A stretch of DNA of 64,000 nucleotides, taken from the NCBI GenBank assembly GCA_032717465.1, contig CM064713.1, positions 11,811,916 through 11,875,915 of the forward strand. Direction: 5' to 3'. A program made the position numbers and the translations under genes. The notes under the pieces are model-generated. The model did no database searches. It saw nothing but the letters and a program-made list of their open reading frames with translations, and was not told where the DNA came from. Below, one piece after another: positions 54,483 through 64,000 of this stretch; the first letter of the stretch is position 1, and every line of letters begins with the position of its first letter. Source of the DNA: Coenobita brevimanus. Taxonomy: Eukaryota; Arthropoda; Malacostraca; Decapoda; Coenobitidae.

Positions 54483-54850
54483 GATGTTTCAGCGTACTAG
54501 AAATTGCGATTTATGCGCCAAAATGACAACGCTGCCAGTTACACACTACGACTATGGAGTACTCGCACCTTGGGCTCATTTTCGAGATGGATTCGTATTC
54601 TTTCGTAACACTTCTTAGATAGCGATTTTTTTATATTACACATCAACATCCTCGTTTATAAGTTTTATGAAAACTATGTTAATACGTAAAGCCTTTACGT
54701 ATCGTAAAACTGTGATATTTAATAAGTAAAACAAATCGTTCAGTATGCGGTGACACAAAGCCGCCGATGCCACTATGAATACTGGCCTAAGGCTCAGCAG
54801 ATCATGGATACAAACCTGGCACGTTAACTCAGGAGTTTTTCAGATCTCTT

Positions 54851-55990
54851 TAAGAGAAAGAGAAAGAAATGAAAGAAGAAATGGTGGTACATATTATTGT
54901 GCTGAAATGTATAATATGAGAATAATGATTACATTACTTCACAAAAGAACAGGGAGAAAATGGACCTAGAGAAGTCCAAATGGAGAAACAAAGTATGAAA
55001 ACGACTTCATTACAGGAGATAAGAATAACACACTCGTAAATTATCCTTCCTAAATCATTTCTTTCTCCAACTCCAAATATTTACCACCATTTCTTCTCTT
55101 TCATTTCTTTCTCCATCTCCAAGTATTCCCATACATGCTTCTCCATTTTTCGACTTGCCAACTTTTGCACTGAAGTCTCCCGTGAGTATAGTACATGTGG
55201 TCTTTCCTTCTTCCACAGTGTGGGAGAATTCTTCATAGATAATTTTATTTCTTCAGCTGTGCTTTGAGAAGTCTTTGCATATACCTGTATTACTCTCAAG
55301 GTGTATTTTTTTCCATAGTCTAATTATAATCCATGCTGCTCTGTCAGAAACACTGCTGAATTTAACGATGTTGTCTGCAAAGATTTCTGTTAATTAGAAA
55401 TCCTGCACCACTGACTCTTACATTTGGCCTTCTCTGTAGTAAATTACGTGGTTGCTGTACTGGAGCTAAATTACTTGTTCTTCTTATCTGTAGACCTCAT
55501 TCAGACTTACAATATCCTAACTAATGTTTTCTAATTCAGTCATTTCCTTACAATATCCTAATTAATGATTCCTAATTCAGTCATTAAGTTTGTAACCTTC
55601 TGTGAGGCTCCTTACATTGTATGTATTAATCTTCATGGATTTCAGTTTGTTTAATATCCCGGTCTCTAATTTGCCAAGACAGTGCCAGCTCACTTTTGGT
55701 GACACACTGCCCATTAGTACAGAAGGCAGTGCAATTGGACTGTTAATAGACGATGATCCAACAGGAATGCCCATCAAATAATTTGCAATAGAATTCATGT
55801 TTGGTTGGGAGGATTGTGGCAAATAATTTCACCTTGCCACATAGTTTCTGGTGAGATCTAAGTTTTGTGCCACCTTATCAAGTATAATCAATGGAACCCT
55901 GTATATCTATAGGGGGTCTCATGGTACACACCGTCGAAGTTGGAACCTTGTATATCCTAAAGGCCTTCCATTATCTGCCACCCGGGGATG
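54851..55990 (-). mobile_element. RTE-like LINE G (LINE F family), internally rearranged
   Basis: The minus strand from 55990 downwards carries the 5' UTR, NTYNVRSLTEGYKLND (near 55600) and MRVIQVYAKTSQSTAEEI (55299 onward), ending in the GERNERR region near 55085. The next endonuclease block (RNERRNGG...CAEMYNMRI...LLHKRTGRKWT) is on the plus strand at 54853-54970. Part of the element is therefore inverted. No RT remains. Confidence 0.75.
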
Positions 55991-56026
55991 CGCCCGGCAG
56001 CAGTGGGATCCTGACTTCTGGTGTGA

Positions 56027-56029
<3 letters not shown>

Positions 56030-56070
<41 letters not shown>

Positions 56071-56254
56071 GCGAGGAAGAAGGAACCAAAGGCCATGAGC
56101 CTGCAGTAACAGTTCCCTCCAAGAGAAAAACAAAATACAATAGAGAGCCAAATTCAAGATCCGATCATTTTGAGATGCCTGGACACACTGCGTTTGAAAG
56201 ACTGGAGATCATAGGCAGCAGGAAATACAGACATATATATATATATATATATAT

Positions 56255-56292
<38 letters not shown>
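56030..56292. repeat. Two (AT)n tracts around a LINE A-family scrap
   Basis: AT tracts at 56030-56067 and 56235-56292 flank 56068-56231. The middle is almost identical to 20285-20450 of LINE B, i.e. the 3' end of the family in minus orientation. Confidence 0.85.
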
Positions 56293-56374
56293 CGGACAGA
56301 CAGACTGAGAGACTAACTGCAAAAGGGACAACTACAGCTAGGAGTTGTTATCCTAAGTACTAGGGCATTGATTC

Positions 56375-56668
56375 CTACACTGAGAGTCATGACCCTCCAA
56401 AGACCCATAGTTTATATCTTAGTGGAATCACTGGGTAATCATATGTTTGTGAATTTACTTGTGAAAAGACTAGATAATAATTTTCCTAAGGCAATGGTTT
56501 TGAGAAACCCTTTTTTCTGTTTACTCTCTCTTGCATAGCATACCAGGAAGCTTTGTAAGAGGAATTCCTAGGATTTCTAAGTGACTCACTTGCCAAGAGA
56601 AATCGGAGAGAAGCCCCTGTCAGAGTTTGGGTTGAAGATGAAACGCCGTCCTCTCACCAGCATACTGG

Positions 56669-56741
<73 letters not shown>

Positions 56742-56850
56742 TGTGCTTTTCCTCTTGTTTACATATCCCTACAAGGCCGAGTTTTACCAGCTGCTGAGAG
56801 TTATCAGTTCTGTGCCCCCACTGTTTCTCAACCAGCAATAACCCAGCTGG
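56375..56850 (-). repeat. Dispersed repeat R1, copy 2 (inverted to copy 1)
   Basis: Reverse-complement match to 13040-13520, split by a (GT)n tract at 56668-56740. Shared blocks: GAGAGTCATGACCCTCCAAA, TTTGTGAATTTACTTGTGAA, GATGAAACGCCGTCC, CCAGCATACTGGTTG. Confidence 0.65.
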
Positions 56851-56863
56851 TGGCAATAATGTA

Positions 56864-57085
56864 ATGTACTACAGACACAGAAGCTCTAGCAATAACGAAA
56901 TTCACCTCTGTTCTAATCATAAGCCTCTCTCAGGCATGTTTCAGGAAAAATTCCTCACTGGGAAGAGAGCACGATGGAAATGTACAATCGAAAATCACAA
57001 TGTAAATATTAAGAAAAATTTTAAAGATAAATTTGGCAGCACATGCCGTATCACAAAATCCATAAACAAATGTTGCTACAATTAG
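56864..57085 (+). pseudogene. RNase H C-terminal remnant
   Basis: Contains SNHKPLSGMFQEKFLTGKRA followed by RWKCTIENHNVNIK. These correspond to the T-D-H-K-P-L...L-x-x-K-x-x-A-R-W region of gypsy RNase H, with the family's D replaced by N in NHKPL. Confidence 0.75.
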
Positions 57086-57254
57086 TCTTAGAAAATCACT
57101 CCCCAATAGTGAAGAAACAATCCCCAGTAATGATTAAATTTCTCAAGCCCAAAGAGATGACCTGGTATGGTCTAAAGTTATATATCAGTTAGAATCAGGT
57201 GTTGATATACCATTACCTAAGGTACATGTACCACTTAAACAATTCATAATATCA

Positions 57255-58170
57255 TATAAATGGTAAATCTAGGACAACCAAATCATGGAAGAAATATTAG
57301 GCAGTTAGTTATAATGATACCTCATATTTTGAGGATAATACTCGATAGTCCACACGCAGGGCATCCTGGCAAAGACAGGACAGTCAGGAAGGGCCGGATG
57401 TCATATTATTGGCCATCGTTACGCAGACATGCACAATCACATTGACAGATGTGAATCATGTGCCAAGCACAAACATTATAAGTTAACACCTGCACCAGTA
57501 GGAAAATATCTCGTGCCAAACCAACCGTGGGACGTTGTCGTGACTGACTTACTTAAGCTACCCTTAACTAACAATCATAATCAAGGTCTTTTCGTTGCTA
57601 CTGATAATTTCTCACGATATGTGATTTTGGTCCCAGTTAAGGATAAGAGAACAGAAACAGTCATGTGGGTAATCATAGATAAAGTTATCTGTAGGCTCAC
57701 CACACCAAAGGTGCTGATATTGACAATACCGGAGAATTTAATTCTGAAATTATGCAAGAAATATGCAAACAATAAAATATAAAGAAGGTTAATGTCTTAG
57801 CCTACCATCCAGCATCCAATGGATTGGTAGAGAGACAGAATAAGGTGTTAGATATACTACCGGTACGTCACATTCTCAATGAGAACTATGCAAACTGGGT
57901 TGATTGGATCTTCAGAGTAGAAGCATCAATCAACTGTGCAATTAACAAGTTTATAGGAGACACACCTCATTTTATTATTTACGGGACAGACAAACGTCTC
58001 CCATACGAGATAGGCGAACAAATGCTTATATACAGTTATGAAGAATATTCTATACTTCAGTTACGTGCATTCCAAGAGATACACACAAAATTAAAGAAAC
58101 GGTTAATGATGTCCATGGATGAAATGTTTCAACAAGAAGGCAAAAGAATCAAACATCAACACAGGTGATA
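57255..58170 (+). pseudogene. Integrase pseudogene
   Basis: The zinc-binding domain has HAGHPGKDRTV...YYWPSLRRHAQ...CESCAK (57349-57470). The catalytic core has VVVTDLLKLP (first acid, near 57540), an IDNTGEFNSE block in another frame (second acid, near 57718) and SNGLVERQNK (final glutamate, near 57830). The frame changes near 57700 and there is a stop near 57780. A C-terminal domain trace (FLPKFEGP) is near 58210. Confidence 0.8.
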
Positions 58171-58639
58171 CTGTCTATGGCATCATTCACACTAGAGACA
58201 ATAAATTTTTGCCGAAATTTGAGGGCCCATAAAGAGTAATTAAGGCAACAAACCAATAAGGTATTGATTAAGTCACTATCGAGTGACGAGGAGAAACAAA
58301 TTCATATTGATCATTTGAAAGGGGTCTCAAGATATTTAGCACAGATACGATCGAAAAGCTTAGTTAGTACGATGGAAATAAACCTGAAGAAATTAACACA
58401 TATCGGAACAAATTACGATCGCATACCAAACAGACAAACATAGGTGCAACTAATACAGCATTTACCATCACAAGGCATTTACATAACCTAGGAATCGATT
58501 TAGCTTCTTCTTATAGGTAATACTGTACACTGAACAGGTCGAGATGCGAAATGTTCATCATCACTATCATCACCCATTGCATGACTTGCTAACATCAAGA
58601 GATCAGCCATCTAATAAAGTTATTCTCTCGGTAGGTAAA

Positions 58640-60300
58640 GATGAGGGGAATTATTCTATCGATCTTCCTGTACATGATGATATCAAGAGGAACTCCTCAT
58701 TTACACCCTCAACATGTAGTAAGAAAGGGTTGCCTTATTGCTGCAACCGCCTCTACAGCTATTGTGCAAGACATAATGATTAATGAAATTAGTTTGGATA
58801 TACTGCACAACCTACAAGGCATGTTGGAGAACATAGCTAGGTCACGTAGGACTCTAGAAGCAGTATCTCGAAGCTCTTCTTCAGATGCTCATCATACACA
58901 AGAAGTGACTGAAATAATTAAGTTAGCAGACTGGAAGCTAGAACAGGCTAAGTACATTATGTTCACCATGATCCAGGACAGTCCCATCACGTGGGAGTGA
59001 CACAGGAAAACATCACAAATTCACGTAACAAACGTGGCTTGTTCGATCTAGGTAGAGCAATTCTATGCAACATTTTTACACTGACTACAGAAAATGATCT
59101 TGAAGAAATGAATAACAAATTTAACAAGATTGCACAAATTCTTTCATATCAACATAAGCTAACTGATAACTAGAACATGGTAATGATGATGATTGTAAGA
59201 ACCTACGGTGGAGAAAGTAAATGCACTAGGAGGAAATAATACACTTTTCCAACACCTCTCATCGCTCATGGAACATAATGACAATACTTCAGTCAGACAA
59301 TACTAGAGTTCATTATCAACCTCTCATGAACGGAACTGCTAATGCTGGTAACGGTAAGATCACCATTAATTTATTTCCCATTCACAATCTACGTCAATTA
59401 ATCAGTCAAGGCGTACATAAGCATGGTTTAAAGCCTTTGTTTGAGGAAAGGAATCTGATGTTATATTATCCATACTTAGATCCAACACTTACACCAACAT
59501 CAATAGTTGTTCATGTACAGTACCATTCTTAACAGATTACCTTTTCACAGTCTATCAAATATACGCTATTCCTTCTGAAAAAGATGACCCATTAGTCACC
59601 ATCAACACCAAAACAGAAGTCATCATGGTCTCCAAGACACAGGACACCGCCACCCACGGTAGTGAAACAACGAACATAAACGTCGCACATCACTGCATGC
59701 ATTTCATTTTTGTCCTGTGTACATCCTCATGTTTCAGCCAGCTGAGACAGTCCCTTGTGAAATGGCTATCATAAAGAATCGCAACATCCATCATCATTGC
59801 AATTTCACATTTGCTTCAGATAAACTCATCCAACATCAACGCATTAAACTTTCACAGATTTTCTATTTCACTCATAATACATAAGTTTTTGTGACTTGTC
59901 CAGACACACCTCCAGCCCATACATGAGCATTTGGTTTATACATATCACCACTTTACTCTGCAGCCCTAACACCTTCACTGTCCATCTTACCAACTAAAAA
60001 CCACCATGCTAATTCCAACCATACACATAAGTTCTTCCAACCATTACCTAAGATGAATTTAAATATGAGTACACGCATAAGTTGACTTCACCCAAGTTTA
60101 AAACCATGCAACTGATAAATCAAATAATGCAACCCTGGGAAAAATATAATAGGATTATGTTCAATCCATATTATGTTTGTAGCCCAGCTCAGGTCATCTT
60201 TAAAATATCCTCCATCATATTTGCAATACTGTTGTTGACTATACACAGTAAGGAAGCTAGGATTGAGAACTTCGAAGCTGTGTTCAAAAGCTGTGCCTAA
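58640..60300 (+). pseudogene. Envelope (F-like) pseudogene
   Basis: A hydrophobic signal-like start MRGIILSIFLYMMISRG (58641) is followed by a helical N-terminal region. RNKRGLFDLGRAIL (59024 onward) is a furin-type RxKR site directly before a fusion-peptide motif, as in baculovirus F-like and errantivirus envelopes. A heptad helix follows (ENDLEEMNNKF). After stops, more ectodomain lies at 59278-59532, with a further stretch to ~59670 (KTEVIMVSKT). A possible membrane span is near 60200-60240. Multiple stops; non-functional. Confidence 0.75.
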
Positions 60301-60439
60301 AAATTGAGACCAATCGAGTAAATATTGTAAATATTATATGTATATTGTATATAAAATGACAAAATATGGGGTTCCATATAGTATAGTATTACCTTTATTA
60401 TAAACTACACAACATAAATATACTTGTGTTCATTTTCTG

Positions 60440-60540
60440 AGAGAAAGAGAGAGAGAGAGAGAGAAAGCAACTCCATCACATATACAGTTGACTACTGTCG
60501 ACTTACCATTGTGTTGCTATTACACTGCTATTGTATAAAT

Positions 60541-60585
<45 letters not shown>

Positions 60586-60605
60586 GATAAATAGATAGAT
60601 AGATA
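60440..60605. repeat. GA, AC, AT and GATA microsatellites
   Basis: GA tract near 60441-60466, AC tract 60544-60572, AT run 60573-60584 and GATA repeats to 60605. Confidence 0.9.
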
Positions 60606-61587
60606 TACACCTCCGCTATGCGACAGGGATGCGTTCCTTAAAATATGGTTGAATAACAAATTGGTCGAATAACGAACCCATAGGACTGTTCACAAATAGA
60701 GGAGTTAGGATCCTGACCAAAGAATATTCAACAGAGATGGAAAAAATACCGGTAAATATGAACGAAAGTGACACAGGGATTTGAGCTGTTTTCTTACAGA
60801 CCTAATTTCTCAAGGAAAATTATTTTAGCACCACATACATGTAGGATGACTGACATTTGGTTTTCGATCAAAAATACATGGGAAAACAAACGAAATATAC
60901 CTACTTGGCGATATTAAAGAAAGCCGCCTGATCACCTTCGATAGTGTGTTTTGCCAATCCCACCGACTGGATATGACGTCACAGCGCAAAATAAACTTAA
61001 AAGTATTCAGTTTAAAACCATAAATAGAAGTGGAGCCTAACTGGAAACGCTGAAACCGAACTGGGGGGCTTCGCCTCCAGGATCCTCCAATCATTATAAC
61101 CTACCCAACCTAGGGCAAACCAAAATGTGCATTACATAAAACTGGCGCCAAAACAGCATCGTGCTGAGCGTTTGTTCATCATTGGCGCAATCGTCATCCG
61201 ACCATGTCAGGGGAAAACACTCACTCAGGTTGGTAAGCACATGACTCTGCTTGACACGGGTACTAGTAGGGGTCTTGGATGGAGCCATGGTGGTGCTGTA
61301 GTATTCCTCGAGGCCAAATAGAGTTGCAGACAGATAAAGAGGAAAATGATCAGCATAATATATAATAATAATAATAATAATGGCGAATGTTTGTATAAAC
61401 TCGCCTCCCTTAGGGTCTACCCCCACATATGATACATATTCTGAATCAGCATGATCCATGGAGTGTTTTGGTATATAATTTATTAGGATTAATTATATGA
61501 TGAAAAGTTACATTACGTATATTGGCCGAAGGCCCAGTCAGCCCTGCGCAGGAGCTAGCCATAAAAGTCCCGGGCGGACCTTTTCGG

Positions 61588-61590
<3 letters not shown>
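60606..61590. other. No recognised feature
   Basis: Contains a 121-codon minus-strand ORF (61459-61094) crossing an AAT tract at 61358-61382. Its MAPSKTPTSTRVKQSHVL part (from 61289) has no recognised domain. An exon or an unknown repeat cannot be excluded. Confidence 0.3.

Positions 61591-61649
<59 letters not shown>
61591..61649. repeat. (AT)n microsatellite
   Basis: About 58 bp of AT. A poly-A run lies at 61936-61956. Confidence 0.95.
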
Positions 61650-61650
<1 letters not shown>

Positions 61651-62576
61651 CGTTACTTCAATGTTATGTTACTTTATTCAGTTTTAAAATTTTGTATTTA
61701 CATTAACTTGGTTGTTTGATAAGTAGATAAAGAGCAATGTAACATATTTCTATATACTATATAGACTGTAATATCAGGATAGTTCCTAGATGCGACAGTT
61801 TGGCGTGATCGAGCGATATATAAGCATTAATTATAACACAATATATAATAATTATAGGCATGTAATAATATAGGCATTAGTATATTATAGCACATTATGT
61901 ACCACTGTGAAGCCTATGCCCTGAGTCGGACACACAAAAAAAAAAAAAAAAAAAAACTTGCACAACATGCAATGTCTAGTGCTCAGGTGGAGACGTACAC
62001 ATCCTCTGACCAGAATGCAAAACGCATAACATTTTCCAGACGATCAAGAATCCCTTTATGCAGCAGATACGTGGGGCAACTGCCTAAAGCCGGTTACCCA
62101 TGTGACGAAAAAGTACCAGACATTACACACCGGGCAGTATATATTCCCAGAATGGGAGTGAATAGTGAGAAGGCCAGAAAGAACCGGAGATGACAGAAGA
62201 AACCTTGGGAGATAGGATAGTGTAGGAGGCTTCGCCGTCACGTTGACTATGTCTGGGTCACTCTGTCCATCACATCACGATATAACTGTGTCACAATAAA
62301 ACCCCGTAACCCAAGATTGTCCATAACTCACTTTCACCGACGATACAAGATAGACAGAGGGGCAAGTGAGACAGAACAGCACCTACCTCAAGAGAAAACC
62401 CACAACGAGCTATCCAACACCTCACGACTTTATTTTGGTAGCAAAGATTCTCCACATCATCCACATTATCGACACTGGTTTTCACCTACCAAATTGGCTA
62501 CCTACTTACCTTCCTATCTCTCTTATTAACATGGCATGTGAAGTGTGAGGATGCAAATCATAATATTTGAAAATTA
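61650..62576. other. No recognised feature
   Basis: AT-rich, then a moderately GC-rich stretch with ORFs up to 98 codons on both strands and no family signal. The poly-A at 61936-61956 could be a retroposon tail, but no body was recognised. Confidence 0.35.
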
Positions 62577-62885
62577 CTATTGTGACACATAAACAGCAGT
62601 GAGTGAGTCTGGAATACGTCTCATACGGTTCTGGCATTTAATGATAAGTGACTTGTGCTGTAGATCTAGGGGAGGCACACCAGCCTCTTCCATCAAGCTA
62701 TAAATCAAGGAGGAACTGAAAGCACCAGTAGCAAGACACAAACCAGCATGATGCACAGGATCAAGAATACTACGCCACGGCACGTCAATGGAGGAGTACA
62801 CCTCATAACCATATGCAACTTTTGATCTCACTAAGGCTTGATACAGGTGTAGGAGTGTCTTCTGATCAGCTGCCCACAAGGTGTG
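62577..62885 (-). mobile_element. I/R1-type LINE ORF2 fragment
   Basis: A 100-codon minus frame reads WAADQKTLLHLYQALVRSKV, AYGYEVYSS, LDPVHHAGLCLATGAFSSS and SLMEEAGVPPLDLQHKSLII. This is the post-RT region typical of LINEs that carry RNase H (I, R1 groups). Truncated on both sides. Confidence 0.8.
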
Positions 62886-62924
62886 AAATAGTCATAATCA
62901 TCATCATTATCATCATCATCATCC

Positions 62925-64000
62925 GCACCTCCTTTCCCACTCTAGGGGAGGGTGAAGAGTAGCCACGTCCAGACAGCCCAAACTTGCCCAATCCAATGGG
63001 ACACGCTTCCATTCACTCACCATTCAGGCCCCAGGAATCCTGGCTCTATCTGATACGCCAAAAACATTTACCACGTTCTGTAGCTTCACACATACGTATC
63101 CGATAGCGTCAGTCCGGACGCTGTCACATTAAAGAGGGGGTGCCAAATCCCTGATCATGCGCTTTTCCTCACAATATTCATCCAGCCGGCTCGATCTCTT
63201 GTCAGTCCCCTAGCCTCACCAACTTCCAAACCTTTCTTCCTCACACTCATCCACCATATCCCCGCACCTTCTCCTTCGCCTACCTCGCCTGCTCCATCCT
63301 TCAAATTCGCTCAGATATACCTTTTTCACTATTCTATTGTTATCAATTCTCTCCACATAACCATACCATCTCATTACACTTTCTTCGATTCTGGTGCCCA
63401 CAGACTTCCTCACTCCATATCTTTCACGAATCACATTATTTTGTATTCTATCCACTCTCAGTACTCCACTTAAGTTCCTCAGCAGTCCCATCTGCACTGC
63501 TGTCACTCCTGACTTCTCATTTTCATGCCACACCATAGCCTCACATCCGTATGTTAAAGTTAGCACTAACACTCCTTCATGTAAGCCTCGTGCAGCTGTA
63601 ACACTCAAACCTCTGTTTCTTATGAAGGCCTTCATTGCACAACCTACTTTCCATCCTTGTGTCACTTTGCTTTCCACTTCTTGTGCACATTTTCCTCTCT
63701 TTTCTGTCTCTGTACCCAGTTATTTGAACTCTCTCACCAACTCCAATCTCTCTCCATTCACTGCAACCTCGCACTGGGAGACACCTTCTTTCTCAGTCAC
63801 ATCAGTTTACTCTTTTCTACATTTGCTCTCAAGGCACAACGCTTACAGACATCAGCAAAACTCTGCAGTAGCCTACCAAGTGCCAGTCCGGTATTTGCAA
63901 GTAGTATTGCATCATCAGCATACAACAAATTTGAGATATTCCATCCATCACCATTCATTAAACGCCAGTCCCCTCTCCATTACCCGTGTTTTACTCCTTT
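62925..64000 (-). mobile_element. LINE with RT YADD motif, continuing out of the window
   Basis: Read on the minus strand from the right edge: LLYADDAILLANTGLALGRL (near 63925-63870, catalytic box intact), then LRANVEKSKLM (stop just after). The next blocks are a REFK-LG block with one stop (near 63720), KVTQGWKVGCAMKAFIRNRG, LTYGCEAMVWHENE, VMRWYGYVERIDNNRIVKKV and RRRCGDMVDECEEE, ending at 63216. The 3' UTR extends to ~62925 and matches 75-370 at the other end of the window. Confidence 0.88.

Larger units (their letters stand above)
56865..60300 (+). mobile_element. gypsy/errantivirus-like remnant: RNase H, integrase, env
   Basis: Plus-strand order: RNase H end (56864-57085), integrase (57255-58170), env (about 58640-60300). 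No protease, RT core or LTR was recognised. It is degraded, with many frameshifts and stops. It holds the pol parts that the element at 16297-23789 lost, but whether both belong to one family cannot be told by eye. Confidence 0.8.

Noticed and set aside
61094..61459. 121-codon minus-strand ORF as a host gene
   Set aside because: It includes a poly-Ile stretch from an AAT tract. The remaining part has no recognisable domain, no splice signals I can support and no homologue I know.

Overview
The window is eukaryotic and almost entirely made of nested, decayed transposable elements and dinucleotide or trinucleotide microsatellites. I found no host gene with exon structure, no rRNA, no functional tRNA gene and no CRISPR array. 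The mix points to an arthropod, most likely a decapod crustacean: long AC, AT and GA tracts, several non-LTR families, mariner, piggyBac, BEL/Pao, and gypsy with an envelope gene. The species cannot be fixed from sequence alone.

Layout. 1-3.1 kb: tail of a non-LTR element, a tRNA-derived SINE and microsatellites. 3.1-12.6 kb: a short TTAA-flanked piggyBac-type element, an unclassified inverted-repeat segment, a 755-bp mariner remnant, a second mariner split by a 2.2-kb solo LTR that carries a GC-rich 506-codon ORF, and a CR1-like LINE holding a second TTAA element. 12.6-15.4 kb: microsatellites and small fragments. 15.4-30.5 kb: a single Jockey/CR1-type LINE (LINE A) broken apart by an env-bearing gypsy element (itself containing another LINE and a TTAA element), by a 1.7-kb TTAA element, and by a 3.63-kb near-perfect palindrome with a GTAC duplication. 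31.5-32.9 kb: a solo LTR of the gypsy family, interrupted by a segment that encodes a cold-shock-domain protein and is flanked by a target-site duplication. 33-40.1 kb: an RTE-like LINE interrupted by a nearly full-length two-ORF LINE. 41-48.4 kb: BEL/Pao gag, LTR remnants and two more copies of the LINE A family. 48.4-53.3 kb: a nearly intact 4.1-kb piggyBac element inserted in another LINE. 53.5-60.3 kb: LINE fragments, then a gypsy RNase H-integrase-env remnant. 60.3-64 kb: microsatellites and LINE fragments, ending in an RT with an intact YADD motif.

The elements do not form a host pathway. Their value is stratigraphic: in several places, removing an insertion and one copy of its target duplication rejoins the interrupted reading frame. 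That fixes boundaries, duplications and relative ages from sequence alone. The items most worth a second look are the cold-shock ORF cassette, the giant palindrome, the coding-like solo LTR and the piggyBac copy with only two visible coding lesions.
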